Assembly (NCBI RefSeq): GCF_001644195.2
Contig: NZ_LWBL02000041.1
Span: 62,001-126,000 of the forward strand
Reading direction: 5' to 3'
DNA length: 64,000 bases
Origin: Bacillus marinisedimentorum
Lineage (GTDB): Bacteria; Bacillota; Bacilli; Bacillales; Bacillaceae_O
The notes under the pieces were generated by a model. It ran no database searches and was not told the origin of the DNA. It worked only from the letters and a program-made list of their open reading frames with translations. Of this stretch, positions 8,121 through 17,139 are shown one piece after another. Both the position numbers and the translations under genes were made by a program. How positions within the stretch are numbered: the first letter of the stretch is position 1; the number at the start of each line of letters is the position of its first letter.

Positions 8121-8723
8121 TTAATTTGGTTTTGGTCCGAAAAGCTGCATCGCAAACGGGGCGAATTTCTCCCACACATCGCTATCCGGTTCTTCTGTTA
8201 AGTTTACGCGCAGACCCATCAGGAGGCTTGTGTAAGAAGTTGCAATGAACAGAGGATCTTGATGATAAAGAAGTTCTTTTCGCTGCCCTGTTTCAATTAG
8301 TTTTACGAGTTTTGCCCTGAATGAATCATGAAAAGCATCCAATTCCTCAAATGTTTTTTCGAAGCGATGATGATGGGAGATCACTTGAACGACCAGATTG
8401 AGATACGTGCCAAAACGCGCAAATAAGCTGATCTGGTTCGTAACCATCCTCTTTAGTTCATCAAGCGTGTCTTGAGCTTCCGGATTGAAATTGAGGATTT
8501 GCTTCGAATAATCTTCAAGCGGTTCGACAACGGCACAATGAAAAAGCTCTTCTTTATTTTCAAAATATGTAAAGATACTGCCGAAGCTGACTCCCGCTGC
8601 CCCGGCTATTTGCTTCATGGTCGTTCCCTCATACCCCTGTTCTGAAAAAAGGCCGATTGATTCCTCTATGATCTTTTGTCGTTTTTCTTTCATTTTTAAC
8701 TTCTGGTTTTCAGAAAGAGCCAT
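8121..8723 (-). CDS. TetR/AcrR repressor of the adjacent MFS gene
   Basis: Repressor of 200 residues: TetR helix-turn-helix at residues 10-55 (MKQIAGAAGVSFGSIFTYF), then a helical ligand-binding domain. Start chosen at ATG 8723 (MALSENQKLKMKEKRQK) behind AAGGTGAG; the open frame extends to 8771 but would run through the operator. It lies directly upstream of the MFS gene on the same strand, 64 bases apart, and identical palindromes precede both genes, which indicates autorepression plus repression of the transporter, released by a transported compound. Confidence 0.88.
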   Translation of the reverse strand: MALSENQKLKMKEKRQKIIEESIGLFSEQGYEGTTMKQIAGAAGVSFGSIFTYFENKEELFHCAVVEPLEDYSKQILNFNPEAQDTLDELKRMVTNQISLFARFGTYLNLVVQVISHHHRFEKTFEELDAFHDSFRAKLVKLIETGQRKELLYHQDPLFIATSYTSLLMGLRVNLTEEPDSDVWEKFAPFAMQLFGPKPN

Positions 8724-8752
8724 ACTTCTCACCTTCAATTTACGCGATTTTA

Positions 8753-8770
8753 TGATTGAACAATCAATCA
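8753..8770. promoter_or_regulatory. TetR operator upstream of its own gene
   Basis: Second exact copy of TGATTGAACAATCAATCA, 30 bases ahead of the TetR start codon. Confidence 0.8.
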
Positions 8771-8846
8771 TTCATATAGTATTTTAATCTAATACATCCA
8801 TTTTGTAAATGGCTGCTCCATCTCCTTCACCCATTGGGTTCATTAA

Positions 8847-8902
8847 AGGGACGGAGGGATCAGGTGTCCGAGCTTTGGGCTTTATACGATGAACTGTCCC
8901 TC
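8847..8902. repeat. variant family A palindromic repeat
   Basis: Starts AGGGACGGAGGGATCAGG and ends GAACTGTCCCTC; the ends pair. It shares GGGACGGAG and AGCTTTG with the copy at 6735-6808. Confidence 0.55.
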
Positions 8903-8958
8903 AGATAATGTTTTGTTACGCACCTGCATATATATTAATACAACAAATATAGGGGTTG

Positions 8959-10638
8959 ATGAGTATACCTACTTTCGCCTATGTTGCAAACACGAATAAA
9001 GTATCAGTGATTGATACAAGCACCAATACCATCGTAACGACTATCCCCGTTTTATCTCCCGGGGATATTACGAAAGATATCGCCATCACGCCAGATGGCG
9101 CCTTTGCTTATGTGACAAATCTTTCTGATACTGTGGCTGTAATTGACACATGCACCAACACAGTCGTTGATACGATCACTGTCGGGGATTTTCCGGCAGG
9201 TATCGCGATCACGCCAAACGGTGACTTTGCCTATGTTGCGAACTCAGGCCTTGCCACCTCTCCTTCTGGCACGATATCTGTCATTGATACAAGTACGAAT
9301 ACAGTCGTGACGACGATTCCTGTTGACCGGGATCCCATCGGCATTGCCATAACACCTGATGGGAACTTTGCTTATGTGACGATTGCAAAAGCCGATGCGG
9401 TATCCGTTATCGATACGGAAACAAATACTGTTTTGAAAAGCATACCTGTCGGAGATTTCCCCCAGGGCATCGCGATTGCGCCAGACGGCAGCTTTGCGTA
9501 TGTCGCAAACCAGGGACAAAGCGCCGCAGCCAATACCGTATCTGTCATAAACTTAAATACGAATACAGTAGCGGCGACGATCACTGTCGGCACGGCACCT
9601 ACTAATGTCGCCATAACACCGGATGGCCAGATCGCTTATGTCACAAATGCCGGGAATGAAACGGTTTCTGTTATTGACACAGATACCAATTCAGTGCTTA
9701 AAAACATTCCTGTTGGTGCCTGTCCTTTTGACATAGCCCTAACACCGGATGGGAACTTTGCTTATGTGACCAACGCCTGTGATGACAGCGTTTCTGTAAT
9801 TGGCACAAGCACAAATACCGTGTCAGCTACAATCCCCATTGGCGACCTGCCACTTGGAATCGCAATAGCGGATATTGAATTCCCATGCCCGGCGCCATCT
9901 GAGCGAATATGTATCGAAGTGGACAGAATTTTTGATTCCTGCATGTTCGAACTGGAACAGCAAAAATGCTTTGAATTCTCCAGAGGTCAAGACACTTCAT
10001 GTGAAATCACAAAAACGGAATGCACCATATTGGAGATAATTGAAGTGGATGGGCAGCAGGATGTAGTGGATGTGAAGTTGCAAATAAAGGTGTTTCTCAG
10101 CTTTGGCAGCAAGCGTTCTGGCGACCATGATTCTGCCAGGGTAATATCTTTTGAGAAAAATGTGACACTCACCAATCCAGAAGGGGCAGATCTATTCTTT
10201 GATGTCACAAATGCAGCCTGCACATGTATTCAGCAGCACGATACAAAAAGTAAACAGAAGTTAACTTGCACTGTGAAAGTGACGGCAACGGTCAAATCCA
10301 AAAAACGCATACAAGTTGAAGTGCCCTTTTTAAGAAGCTGTGAACCCGAGCCCTGCATTTCTGACCAGGGCGCGCTGTTGGAACCCGGCCAGAGTTATCC
10401 ATTTCCGAATGAACCTTCTGAAGTAAGCAAGATTTTCTTTGAAGCGAAGACCAATCCGGGTATGACTTCGCGAGTCATTGCATTTCTTAACGGATTGCCG
10501 GCTGCGTTTGCTATTGTTACCGATGAACGAAATCCGTTTGAACTGGTGCTGCCGGGCGGGCCGCATCCTGTTGGGAATGTTTCGCTTCGGAATACAGGTG
10601 ATTCGATGATTTATCTTTATCATTTAATGACTGAATAA
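8959..10638 (+). CDS. YVTN beta-propeller protein with Cys-rich C-terminal region
   Basis: A 559-residue protein with seven tandem YVTN repeats of about 42 residues in the first 300 (pattern FAYVTN...VSVIDT.TNTV..TIPVG..P.GIAITPDG), enough for one closed seven-bladed propeller. It is followed by a cysteine-rich domain (about 305-460; pairs such as ICIEVDRIFDSCMFE and CTCIQQ) that resembles the SPOCS-type domain of spore proteins, and a final beta-sandwich-like segment. There is no signal peptide, which fits a spore-surface protein made in the mother cell rather than a secreted one, but this is inference. A TTG at 8956 is directly followed by ATG; the ATG is taken. Monocistronic. Confidence 0.75.
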   Translation: MSIPTFAYVANTNKVSVIDTSTNTIVTTIPVLSPGDITKDIAITPDGAFAYVTNLSDTVAVIDTCTNTVVDTITVGDFPAGIAITPNGDFAYVANSGLATSPSGTISVIDTSTNTVVTTIPVDRDPIGIAITPDGNFAYVTIAKADAVSVIDTETNTVLKSIPVGDFPQGIAIAPDGSFAYVANQGQSAAANTVSVINLNTNTVAATITVGTAPTNVAITPDGQIAYVTNAGNETVSVIDTDTNSVLKNIPVGACPFDIALTPDGNFAYVTNACDDSVSVIGTSTNTVSATIPIGDLPLGIAIADIEFPCPAPSERICIEVDRIFDSCMFELEQQKCFEFSRGQDTSCEITKTECTILEIIEVDGQQDVVDVKLQIKVFLSFGSKRSGDHDSARVISFEKNVTLTNPEGADLFFDVTNAACTCIQQHDTKSKQKLTCTVKVTATVKSKKRIQVEVPFLRSCEPEPCISDQGALLEPGQSYPFPNEPSEVSKIFFEAKTNPGMTSRVIAFLNGLPAAFAIVTDERNPFELVLPGGPHPVGNVSLRNTGDSMIYLYHLMTE

Positions 10639-10642
10639 AAAA

Positions 10643-10677
10643 GGTCACTTTCCGAGTTCATCAATTCGGGAAGTGAC
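10643..10677 (-). terminator. rho-independent terminator of hydrolase gene
   Basis: GTCACTT/AAGTGAC outer stem and CCGA/TTCGG inner stem. The T-run is on the minus-strand exit, so it serves the hydrolase at 10743; on the plus strand it has no T-run. Confidence 0.7.
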
Positions 10678-10742
10678 ACTCCTATTAAGATTATGGAAGA
10701 TTTTTTGTAAGCAGAAGAAGCATCCTCCTGCTTAGGGCTCCA

Positions 10743-11630
10743 TTAAGAATTGAGGTGATTTAATAGATGACTGCGCAATTCCTCTGAAGCAAGAGCCCCT
10801 GTAATGTGTCCTTTATCAATGACACTTATGACTTTCTCGTTGTAGCATCTCTTTTGCCTGTCAAATTCGATAATTTGGTCAAATCGGGCTAATAGAGGAA
10901 ACACATTATCATCCTTAATTTGCTTGTATTCTTCTTCAAAATTCAATGTGTTCCTGATCAAATCCGGATTTTCCTTCACTAGATCACTTGCCAGCTTTTT
11001 ATAATAAGACGTTAAAAACAGATCATCCAAAGCCGCTCCAGCAAAAATCGGAAGATAAACATCTGCACTATTATAATAACTTCTGTGCAGGTTCACAACC
11101 CAGCCCCCGAGGCTTATGCCTGCGACTGCCACCTTGCTGCACCCGTTGCTTTTCAAATACTGCACCAGCATTTCCATCAATTTAACTGAAGCTGACAGCA
11201 TTGCCGTAAAGTTGGACAAGTCCCTCATTTTTTCTAAATAAGCCTTCATGCCATCATTATGAAAAGGTGCCCGAACACTTATCAGATTAGCATTAAATAG
11301 ATCTTTTTCAGCTAAAATGGCGGACTTAAACGTATTCTTGGTGGCAAATCCATAATTAAATGGGCGTTCATTATTGCCATGGTGATAGATAAGGGTAGGA
11401 TATTCCGGCCCAAGCCACTTTACAACATGAAAAGCAGGATCCAATTTGCCGGCAAGGGTTTCCGCCTCAATTTCATAAAAGCCTTCTGCCTTAATATCAA
11501 GGGATGGCATCTCAATATGATTAAGATGATCTTCAAATCCCGGGCTCTCTACACTTTCTCTGAACCATTGACTCTTCTTAAAAAACAGGGCAGTCATTGC
11601 AACACTATACTTGTCCAGGAATTCATGCAT
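10743..11630 (-). CDS. alpha/beta hydrolase
   Basis: Serine hydrolase-like protein of 295 residues. The oxyanion strand is PTLIYHHGNNERPF and the nucleophile elbow is GISLGGW (Ser in G-x-S-x-G-G) near residue 170; a late aspartate (ARFDQIIEFD) and histidine (DKGHITG) complete a plausible triad. No signal peptide. ATG at 11630 preferred: AAAGGTG stands nine bases upstream; GTG at 11642 is also in frame. Substrate unknown; the wide spacing and lid-like insert resemble acyl-peptide or lipid esterases. Confidence 0.75.
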   Translation of the reverse strand: MHEFLDKYSVAMTALFFKKSQWFRESVESPGFEDHLNHIEMPSLDIKAEGFYEIEAETLAGKLDPAFHVVKWLGPEYPTLIYHHGNNERPFNYGFATKNTFKSAILAEKDLFNANLISVRAPFHNDGMKAYLEKMRDLSNFTAMLSASVKLMEMLVQYLKSNGCSKVAVAGISLGGWVVNLHRSYYNSADVYLPIFAGAALDDLFLTSYYKKLASDLVKENPDLIRNTLNFEEEYKQIKDDNVFPLLARFDQIIEFDRQKRCYNEKVISVIDKGHITGALASEELRSHLLNHLNS

Positions 11631-11754
11631 ATTGGCCAGCACCTTTCTACATTCGCATTCTAGATATTTTTCCGGTTTCCTTTACTGTATATTCATGCTT
11701 AAACCAATTCTGCCAATTCATCAGAACGATATTAGGAAAGTTATATGAGCGGCT

Positions 11755-12198
11755 TTAGTCGATATCTTTATTCGCCTGCTTTTCACTCGCAGAAAGCAGG
11801 AAAAATTGAACGCCAAGCCAGATAATGAAGAAAATCACTGCACCAAGCAACAGCTGAAACAGATCAGAACCTGTAAATTCCACTTTCATCACGATTGCCT
11901 GAATCACTGTAAAAACGATCGTGCCAACAAGGGCACCAACAAACATGATAGACGTTCTCGTTTTATTCTTCCGATAGGTGATATAGTACCCCTGCATGAC
12001 ATTATTGACGGTGATATAGATGGATATCCCAATTGTCAAAAGGAAGATATCCAGGTACTCGGCAGCTTCTTGATGCAATATGAACTGCCGATAAAGCAAA
12101 ATAAGCCACAGCCCGATAAATACCAATCCGAACGCACTGGAGTTGATTTTCCTTTTCCCTTGCAGGATCCGTTCGTCTTGAATCTGCTTTTGTTTCAT
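11755..12198 (-). CDS. four-TM membrane protein (DUF6773-like)
   Basis: 147 residues with about four transmembrane helices (SAFGLVFIGLWLILLY, YLDIFLLTIGISIYITV, IMFVGALVGTIVFTVIQAI, LLLGAVIFFIIWLGVQFFLL) and charged ends. It follows an XRE regulator by two bases, a pair often seen in Bacillus where a membrane protein is controlled by or signals through the small repressor. No enzymatic motif. Confidence 0.75.
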   Translation of the reverse strand: MKQKQIQDERILQGKRKINSSAFGLVFIGLWLILLYRQFILHQEAAEYLDIFLLTIGISIYITVNNVMQGYYITYRKNKTRTSIMFVGALVGTIVFTVIQAIVMKVEFTGSDLFQLLLGAVIFFIIWLGVQFFLLSASEKQANKDID

Positions 12199-12200
12199 TT

Positions 12201-12401
12201 TTATTCCTCCCAGAAAAGTTCATCCAGCGTTTTGCCTAACACTTTACAAATTGAAATGCATAACTGGAGTGTCGGGTTATACTTCCTCGCTTCAATGAGC
12301 CCGATTGTTTGCCGGGTCACCCCTACTTTTTCCGCCAACTGCTCCTGTGTCAAATCCTGCTCGATCCGCGCCAACTTCAGCTTCATATTTTTCTGTCCCA
12401 A
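12201..12401 (-). CDS. small XRE-family regulator (YozG-type)
   Basis: Cro/CI-type helix-turn-helix protein of 66 residues: KLARIEQDLTQEQLAEKVGV then TRQTIGLIEARKYNPTLQL, ending GKTLDELFWEE, the usual ending of this family. The start is set at TTG 12401 because AAGGGGG lies seven bases upstream; ATG at 12386 is the alternative. Its stop precedes the membrane-protein start by two bases, so the two are cotranscribed. Likely autoregulatory; signal unknown. Confidence 0.85.
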   Translation of the reverse strand: MGQKNMKLKLARIEQDLTQEQLAEKVGVTRQTIGLIEARKYNPTLQLCISICKVLGKTLDELFWEE

Positions 12402-12686
12402 CAATATTCCCCCTTGGAGAAACGCTGAAAAGATGTAAGAATTATTTAACATTATGCAATATAAAAATAATATAATGCAAGTTAAATATTTCTATATGAC
12501 AATTATATATTACATTCACTAAGTATATTTTACTCCTTGTTTTGGCGTTATGCAACTGTTTCACCGACTGGAAATAACGGCACCTTTTGTACAAAATGGA
12601 AATTTATCCTACAATCTCACACATATTCACTCCAAAACTGAGCACCCTAACCCTGTAAACGACTATCACTTACAGGAGGGATTCAC

Positions 12687-13316
12687 TTGGAAAACCAAAA
12701 CCAACAGCAAAACCAAATGCAGCCAGGGCAGCAAATGCCGCCAAACGCAAGCATGAACCACGGAGGGCATGAGATACTTGATGCCCACGAAGCCATTTCC
12801 GGCCTCATCGGCATGCTGGAGCAGTATCAGATGTACAGTCAACACATCCAGGATCAAGAGTTAAAGGATATTGCCCAGCGCCAAACTGCTTTCGCAACAC
12901 AAACCTACAATACCATCGTCGAAAGTTTCCAGACTGGCCAGGATCCATCAACGCCGACACAGCAGTACAAAATGCAGCAAGACAACAATGTCACATACGG
13001 CCTGAAGCCTGGACAGCCAAAGAAACCGAAACAGTCGGTTAATGAATTAACGGATGAGTGCTTTTCCGGCTTCATGCTTGGCCAAACGAAGGGCCTTGCT
13101 TCCATGCTGTCCATGACAGCTCTGGAAATGACAAACCCTGTGCTGCGCCGCGTCTTTGCCGACAGCATCCCGAATTTCATTGAAATGAGTTACGAAACGT
13201 TCCTTTACCAAAATAAAAACGGCTACTACCAAGTACCGCAATTGAAGGAACAGGATATGACCCAGATGCTGCAAAGCTATACGAAAGCACCGCAGACAGG
13301 TAATATGCCGCATTAA
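12687..13316 (+). CDS. CotF-family spore coat protein
   Basis: 209 residues: a Gln/Asn/Met-rich N-terminal tail (QNQQQNQMQPGQQMPP) and then a helical CotF domain, ferritin-like in heptad pattern (HEAISGLIGMLEQYQMYSQH; FMLGQTKGLASMLSMTALEM; FADSIPNFIEMSYETFLYQN). Coat proteins of this type are made in the mother cell and deposited on the spore. TTG start with a very strong AGGAGGG six bases upstream. Single gene; a family B hairpin directly follows and may end transcription. Confidence 0.85.
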   Translation: MENQNQQQNQMQPGQQMPPNASMNHGGHEILDAHEAISGLIGMLEQYQMYSQHIQDQELKDIAQRQTAFATQTYNTIVESFQTGQDPSTPTQQYKMQQDNNVTYGLKPGQPKKPKQSVNELTDECFSGFMLGQTKGLASMLSMTALEMTNPVLRRVFADSIPNFIEMSYETFLYQNKNGYYQVPQLKEQDMTQMLQSYTKAPQTGNMPH

Positions 13317-13321
13317 ACGAA

Positions 13322-13380
13322 GTGCCTGTCACTTCCCGATATTTGTCGATAATCGACAAAATCCGGGGAGTGACAGGCAC
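13322..13380. repeat. palindromic repeat, family B
   Basis: GTGCCTGTCACTTCCCG at the left pairs with CGGGGAGTGACAGGCAC at the right; the centre holds TGTCGATAATCGACA. Same design as 4156-4214. Confidence 0.85.
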
Positions 13381-13402
13381 TTTATTTCCATTGTCATAAC
13401 CC

Positions 13403-14392
13403 CTAAACTCTTTCGCTGAGTTCTTCCTTCACTTCGTCTAAAGTGCGCATTGCCAGCTTTAACGTTCCCTGTTCGACATCTGCCTTCAATTTCTGAAGAG
13501 CCGATTTATAGGCATAATCAAAAGCTTCATCAGCAGGCACTTCGATATCCGGCTTCACACCGACACCTTCCCAGTCCGTCCCTGTTACCGGATTGATCAC
13601 CCTTCCATTTGGGATAAATACCTGTACATGATCTTCCAGTCGATAACTGTCGACAGTATGAGCCCCGCCATAGGTTGTTTCACCAACTAACGTTGCACGC
13701 TTCAGCTGCTGCAAATCGTAAGCACATTCTTCCGCACCGGAAAAAGTACTATTGCTGGTTAAAACATATAAAGCCTTATCAAGATACCGGGCCCCCGGCA
13801 GATACGGCAGCGTCCAGCTCTGCTGCATACGATCTCCCTCTCTGAAATAAAAAGTGTTCAGAAGTACAGGCTTTGGTGGGAAAAAATAGCTGAGGAGCAG
13901 CGCCACCATGTCCGATTCTCCCCCGCCGTTTTGACGCAAATCCAAAATAAGTGCATTGGTCTTCGCCAAAAACGCCATAGCCGCATGGCAAGTCTCTGCC
14001 GCCATATATGGCGGATAAAATAGCCTCAAGTCCAGGTATCCGATGTTACCAGGGAAACGCTCCACCTTTACAAATCCAAAATTATATTCTTCAGTCGTCT
14101 GTTTATCCGGTTCCCACATATCAATCTTCTTGTCTTTTTCTTCTTCAGGAAGAACCTGTTGACTGTACTCTACAATCAAATGTTTATCCTTGCTGACCTC
14201 CTGCAGCTGCTCCGTTAACAATCGGCAAAGATCAGCCAGGCTCTCCATCTCATCATAAGCTCCTGAAGATATGTTCTTGTTGATATGCTCTGTCATCTTC
14301 TCTGCTGCTTCCGGAAAGACGTACTTGCTCTGTAAAGTATCCAATAGATTATTCAAAAGTTTTGATTTTCTTTGTCCGTTGATTTTGTCCAT
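13403..14392 (-). CDS. S41-family peptidase
   Basis: C-terminal processing/IRBP-type serine protease of 329 residues without PDZ domain, signal peptide or membrane segment. An N-terminal helical domain (residues 1-100) precedes the core: GNIGYLDLRLF, ALILDLRQNGGGESD and YVLTSNSTFSGAEECA, whose Ser-Gly-Ala-Glu is the nucleophile motif of the family. A later TLVGETTYGGAH forms the substrate cleft. The start is ATG 14392 (MDKINGQRK) behind AGGAGG; the frame is open upstream without support. Intracellular substrates unknown. Confidence 0.85.
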   Translation of the reverse strand: MDKINGQRKSKLLNNLLDTLQSKYVFPEAAEKMTEHINKNISSGAYDEMESLADLCRLLTEQLQEVSKDKHLIVEYSQQVLPEEEKDKKIDMWEPDKQTTEEYNFGFVKVERFPGNIGYLDLRLFYPPYMAAETCHAAMAFLAKTNALILDLRQNGGGESDMVALLLSYFFPPKPVLLNTFYFREGDRMQQSWTLPYLPGARYLDKALYVLTSNSTFSGAEECAYDLQQLKRATLVGETTYGGAHTVDSYRLEDHVQVFIPNGRVINPVTGTDWEGVGVKPDIEVPADEAFDYAYKSALQKLKADVEQGTLKLAMRTLDEVKEELSERV

Positions 14393-14439
14393 TCTTTTTT
14401 CGCCTCCTATTGTTGCTGGTTTTTTATATTCAGAGTAAA

Positions 14440-14487
14440 AGGTGCTTGCCCCCAGGTTCTTTAAAGCACCGGGGGTCAGGCACCTTA
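14440..14487. repeat. short palindrome related to family B
   Basis: GGTGCTTGCCCCC and GGGGGTCAGGCACC flank a short spacer and can pair; the GGCACC end resembles family B. It sits between two minus-strand genes. Confidence 0.55.
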
Positions 14488-14496
14488 TTTGGCACT

Positions 14497-15057
14497 TCAT
14501 TTCACAAATTCCTCGCTCGTCAACCCAAACAGCCATTCATCATGATAACGCCCATTACCGTAAACCATTTGCCTCCTTACCCCTTCCTGGACACAACCGA
14601 GCTTTTCCAGCATCCGCGCTGACGCGATATTCCCCTCCAGCACCTGGCCGTAATACTTATTCAGCCTCCGTTCCAGGAAGGCATAATGCAATACAATAGC
14701 CATCGCAGCGGTCCCATAGCCTTTTCCTCTATGATCGCGGTCAATTTGCAGCCCGATACTGAACGTCCCGTTTCTTTCATCAATACTATTCAGATTGATG
14801 CCTCCCACATTTTCACCTTGCAAATTTTCTACGGTGAACATAATGCGTCGAGTACCCGGTTTGAAATCGATGAACGTTTCAGCAAATCGCTGTGCTTCCG
14901 CCACGGTCGGAGGTAATTCCACTTCATAATTCAACAAGCGTCTTGCGGGTGAATCAAACCGATTGTAATAGTGACCTTCCCAATCATCCTGTTCAATCGC
15001 TCGCAAACGGACAAAATCATTTTGCCAGAAATAATGATCAAACTGTATTTCTCTCAC
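14497..15057 (-). CDS. GNAT acetyltransferase (RimJ/YdaF type)
   Basis: Acetyl-CoA-dependent N-acetyltransferase of 186 residues. The start is GTG 15057 (MREIQFDHYFWQNDFVRLRA) behind GGGAGG. Acetyl-CoA motif DRDHRGKGYGTAAMAIV is at the usual middle position, and the C-terminal half ASARMLEKLGCVQEGVRR is typical of the RimJ/RimL subgroup acting on protein N-termini or small amines. Substrate unknown. Single gene. Confidence 0.88.
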   Translation of the reverse strand: MREIQFDHYFWQNDFVRLRAIEQDDWEGHYYNRFDSPARRLLNYEVELPPTVAEAQRFAETFIDFKPGTRRIMFTVENLQGENVGGINLNSIDERNGTFSIGLQIDRDHRGKGYGTAAMAIVLHYAFLERRLNKYYGQVLEGNIASARMLEKLGCVQEGVRRQMVYGNGRYHDEWLFGLTSEEFVK

Positions 15058-15294
15058 TGTGTTTCCTCCCTCTTGGTAATGCGGCCAATTCGCCAGCCGC
15101 CTTCTGAAACGGCTGTCAAAACCGATATTACCCGCATCGGCGCCTTCTGTTATTATGCATTTAGGGCTTTTCGTATGGTATATATTTAAAACAAGATGAT
15201 TCACGGGAATGACCAGGCATGTTACAGGGAAAAGGTTTGTATGAACCGCTCTCTCTTACGCAACATAATAGCAATTTGATTAGGAGGGAGAAGG

Positions 15295-16026
15295 ATGAGC
15301 AGGTATTTTCAACAAGATGGGACAAAGCCTTTCGAACTGTTTTCCACAACCCATCTGTTAACGTTAACGGCATTGATCCTCATACTATTTTTCATTTTTT
15401 TATTTCGTAAGCCATTAAGGCAGAAAAGGCTGAATCTAATGCTGCGCCTGGTTATTTTTCTTGCGCTATTCATTTCCGAAATCAGCCTGCATACCTGGTT
15501 AGGCTGGGTTGGCATTTGGGATATCAGGTATTCCTTGCCTCTTCACCTTAGCAGTCTATCTTTGATCCTTTCATCCATTTTAATCTTAACAAAAAGCTAT
15601 TTCTTATTTGAATTCACCTACTTTGCAGGTGTAGGAAGTGCATTGCAGGCGATGATCACCCCGGATCTGAGCCAGTATACGTTTCCGCACTTCCGCTATA
15701 TTCACTTTTTTGTTTCTCATGGTGCAATTGTGGCTGCAAACGTCTGGATGATTTTTGTAGAAAAATTCAAACCGACCGCCCGTTCCTTATGGAGAGCATT
15801 TCTAATCCTAAACATCTATACATTTCTTATTTTCATCCTGAATTTTTTATTAAACGGCAATTACATGTTCATTTCCAAAAAGCCGGTTAATCCATCAATT
15901 ATTGATTATCTTGGCCCCTGGCCATTTTATATTATCCCTTTAGAAATGATTACATTGCTGACATTCTGGCTATTATATCTCCCTTTTATGATTGCAAATA
16001 GAAAAAAGGGCAGCGGAAGCAACTGA
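15295..16026 (+). CDS. YwaF-family integral membrane protein
   Basis: TIGR02206-type membrane protein of 243 residues with six or seven helices; marks include LHTWLGWVGIWDIRYSLPLHL after helix 2 and PFYIIPLEMITLL near the end. Function unknown across the family. ATG start with AGGAGGGAG upstream. Divergent from the GNAT to its left, convergent with the one on its right. Confidence 0.85.
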   Translation: MSRYFQQDGTKPFELFSTTHLLTLTALILILFFIFLFRKPLRQKRLNLMLRLVIFLALFISEISLHTWLGWVGIWDIRYSLPLHLSSLSLILSSILILTKSYFLFEFTYFAGVGSALQAMITPDLSQYTFPHFRYIHFFVSHGAIVAANVWMIFVEKFKPTARSLWRAFLILNIYTFLIFILNFLLNGNYMFISKKPVNPSIIDYLGPWPFYIIPLEMITLLTFWLLYLPFMIANRKKGSGSN

Positions 16027-16027
16027 T

Positions 16028-16100
16028 GGCACCCGGGAGTGACAGGCACTCATGTCACTCCCCGTTATGTCAGCGGCACAACCCGGGTAATGACAGCACT
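16028..16100. repeat. family B-like compound palindrome
   Basis: Contains GGCACCCGGGAGTGACAGGCAC, then GTCACTCCCCG and a second CCCGGGTAATGACAGCAC. The two GTGACAGGCAC-like arms are direct copies, with an inverted arm between them. It sits between two convergent genes. Confidence 0.6.
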
Positions 16101-16104
16101 CAAT

Positions 16105-17067
16105 TTACCGTCTCACATTCCTATCATCCAAATACCTGATCAAGGAATAGCAAACAGGGCGGAAATGAGTCATCCAGAACGTTCTCGCAGACTGATTGGC
16201 AGATTCGAAGTCGACTGATAACCGTTCATAGCCGTTATTCGATGCATAACGTTCCACATGATGCAGCAGCGCCTTGCCAATGCCCAAACCCCTGAACGCA
16301 GCCATCGTATGGGTTTCCTTTATCGCAAGCGTCTGCCTGTCCCGAACGATTGTGCACGCATTGTCGGCACCGCTTTCCGTGTTCATGATCGCGACGATGA
16401 CACCCTCCCTTTCTGCCACTGTGACTGTCAGATCAGGATGATCAAACCAGCTCAGGATGGCCTCCCTCGTATATTTATTCCGTTGCGGCAAAAAAATCGG
16501 GGCAGAAGCAAGATAGGTTTCGTGTTCATCTAGTAAATCCACCAATTGACCCGCGTCTCCAGGGTGCCCGTTTCTGATATGGATTCCCTCTTGTTCAGCC
16601 TCCCCCACCGCTTGAACTTCCCTTACACCGTCAACAACGTGCATCCCGTACCCGTTCCAAAACAACTGATCGATCCTCTTCTGCTCGTTGCCCAATGCCG
16701 TAATGGCGTGGACAATGCACCCATCTTGCAGCCACCTGGAAGAAATGGCAGCGTACATCTTCTCAAATACCGCGTCTGCATTCTCCCCGGATGCGCCATG
16801 CGCCCATTCCGGTGTATACACCCCGCAATTCGAACTCTTAAACTCCGCTATTTTGAAACCGGCTAAATATCCGATGACCTCCCCTTCTGCTATGGCAACG
16901 ACACCCTCATTGCTCATTAGCATGTCTTTCAGCAACCTGGACACAACTTCTTTCTCTTCATACTTATCCGGAAGAAGCGGATACTGGTTTCGGGCCTTCT
17001 GATACTGATGGACAAAAATCTCCGCCGCCTGTTCCGCATGCATAGCTTCCATATTTGCGATGATCAT
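16105..17067 (-). CDS. two-domain GNAT acetyltransferase
   Basis: 320 residues with two fused GNAT folds. The N-terminal domain (1-150) has a degenerate acetyl-CoA loop, while the C-terminal one (170-320) keeps THTMAAFRGLGIGKALLHHV and ends with VDFESANQSARTFWMTHF. Such tandem GNATs in Bacillus usually retain one active domain. The start is ATG 17067 behind GGGGG; TTG 17073 is also in frame. Substrate unknown. Confidence 0.82.
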   Translation of the reverse strand: MIIANMEAMHAEQAAEIFVHQYQKARNQYPLLPDKYEEKEVVSRLLKDMLMSNEGVVAIAEGEVIGYLAGFKIAEFKSSNCGVYTPEWAHGASGENADAVFEKMYAAISSRWLQDGCIVHAITALGNEQKRIDQLFWNGYGMHVVDGVREVQAVGEAEQEGIHIRNGHPGDAGQLVDLLDEHETYLASAPIFLPQRNKYTREAILSWFDHPDLTVTVAEREGVIVAIMNTESGADNACTIVRDRQTLAIKETHTMAAFRGLGIGKALLHHVERYASNNGYERLSVDFESANQSARTFWMTHFRPVCYSLIRYLDDRNVRR

Positions 17068-17139
17068 CCTCAACGCCCCCGCCCTTTACACTGCCGATTC
17101 AGTTCAACAGCATCTTCTCTCATGTTTATATCATTCCAC

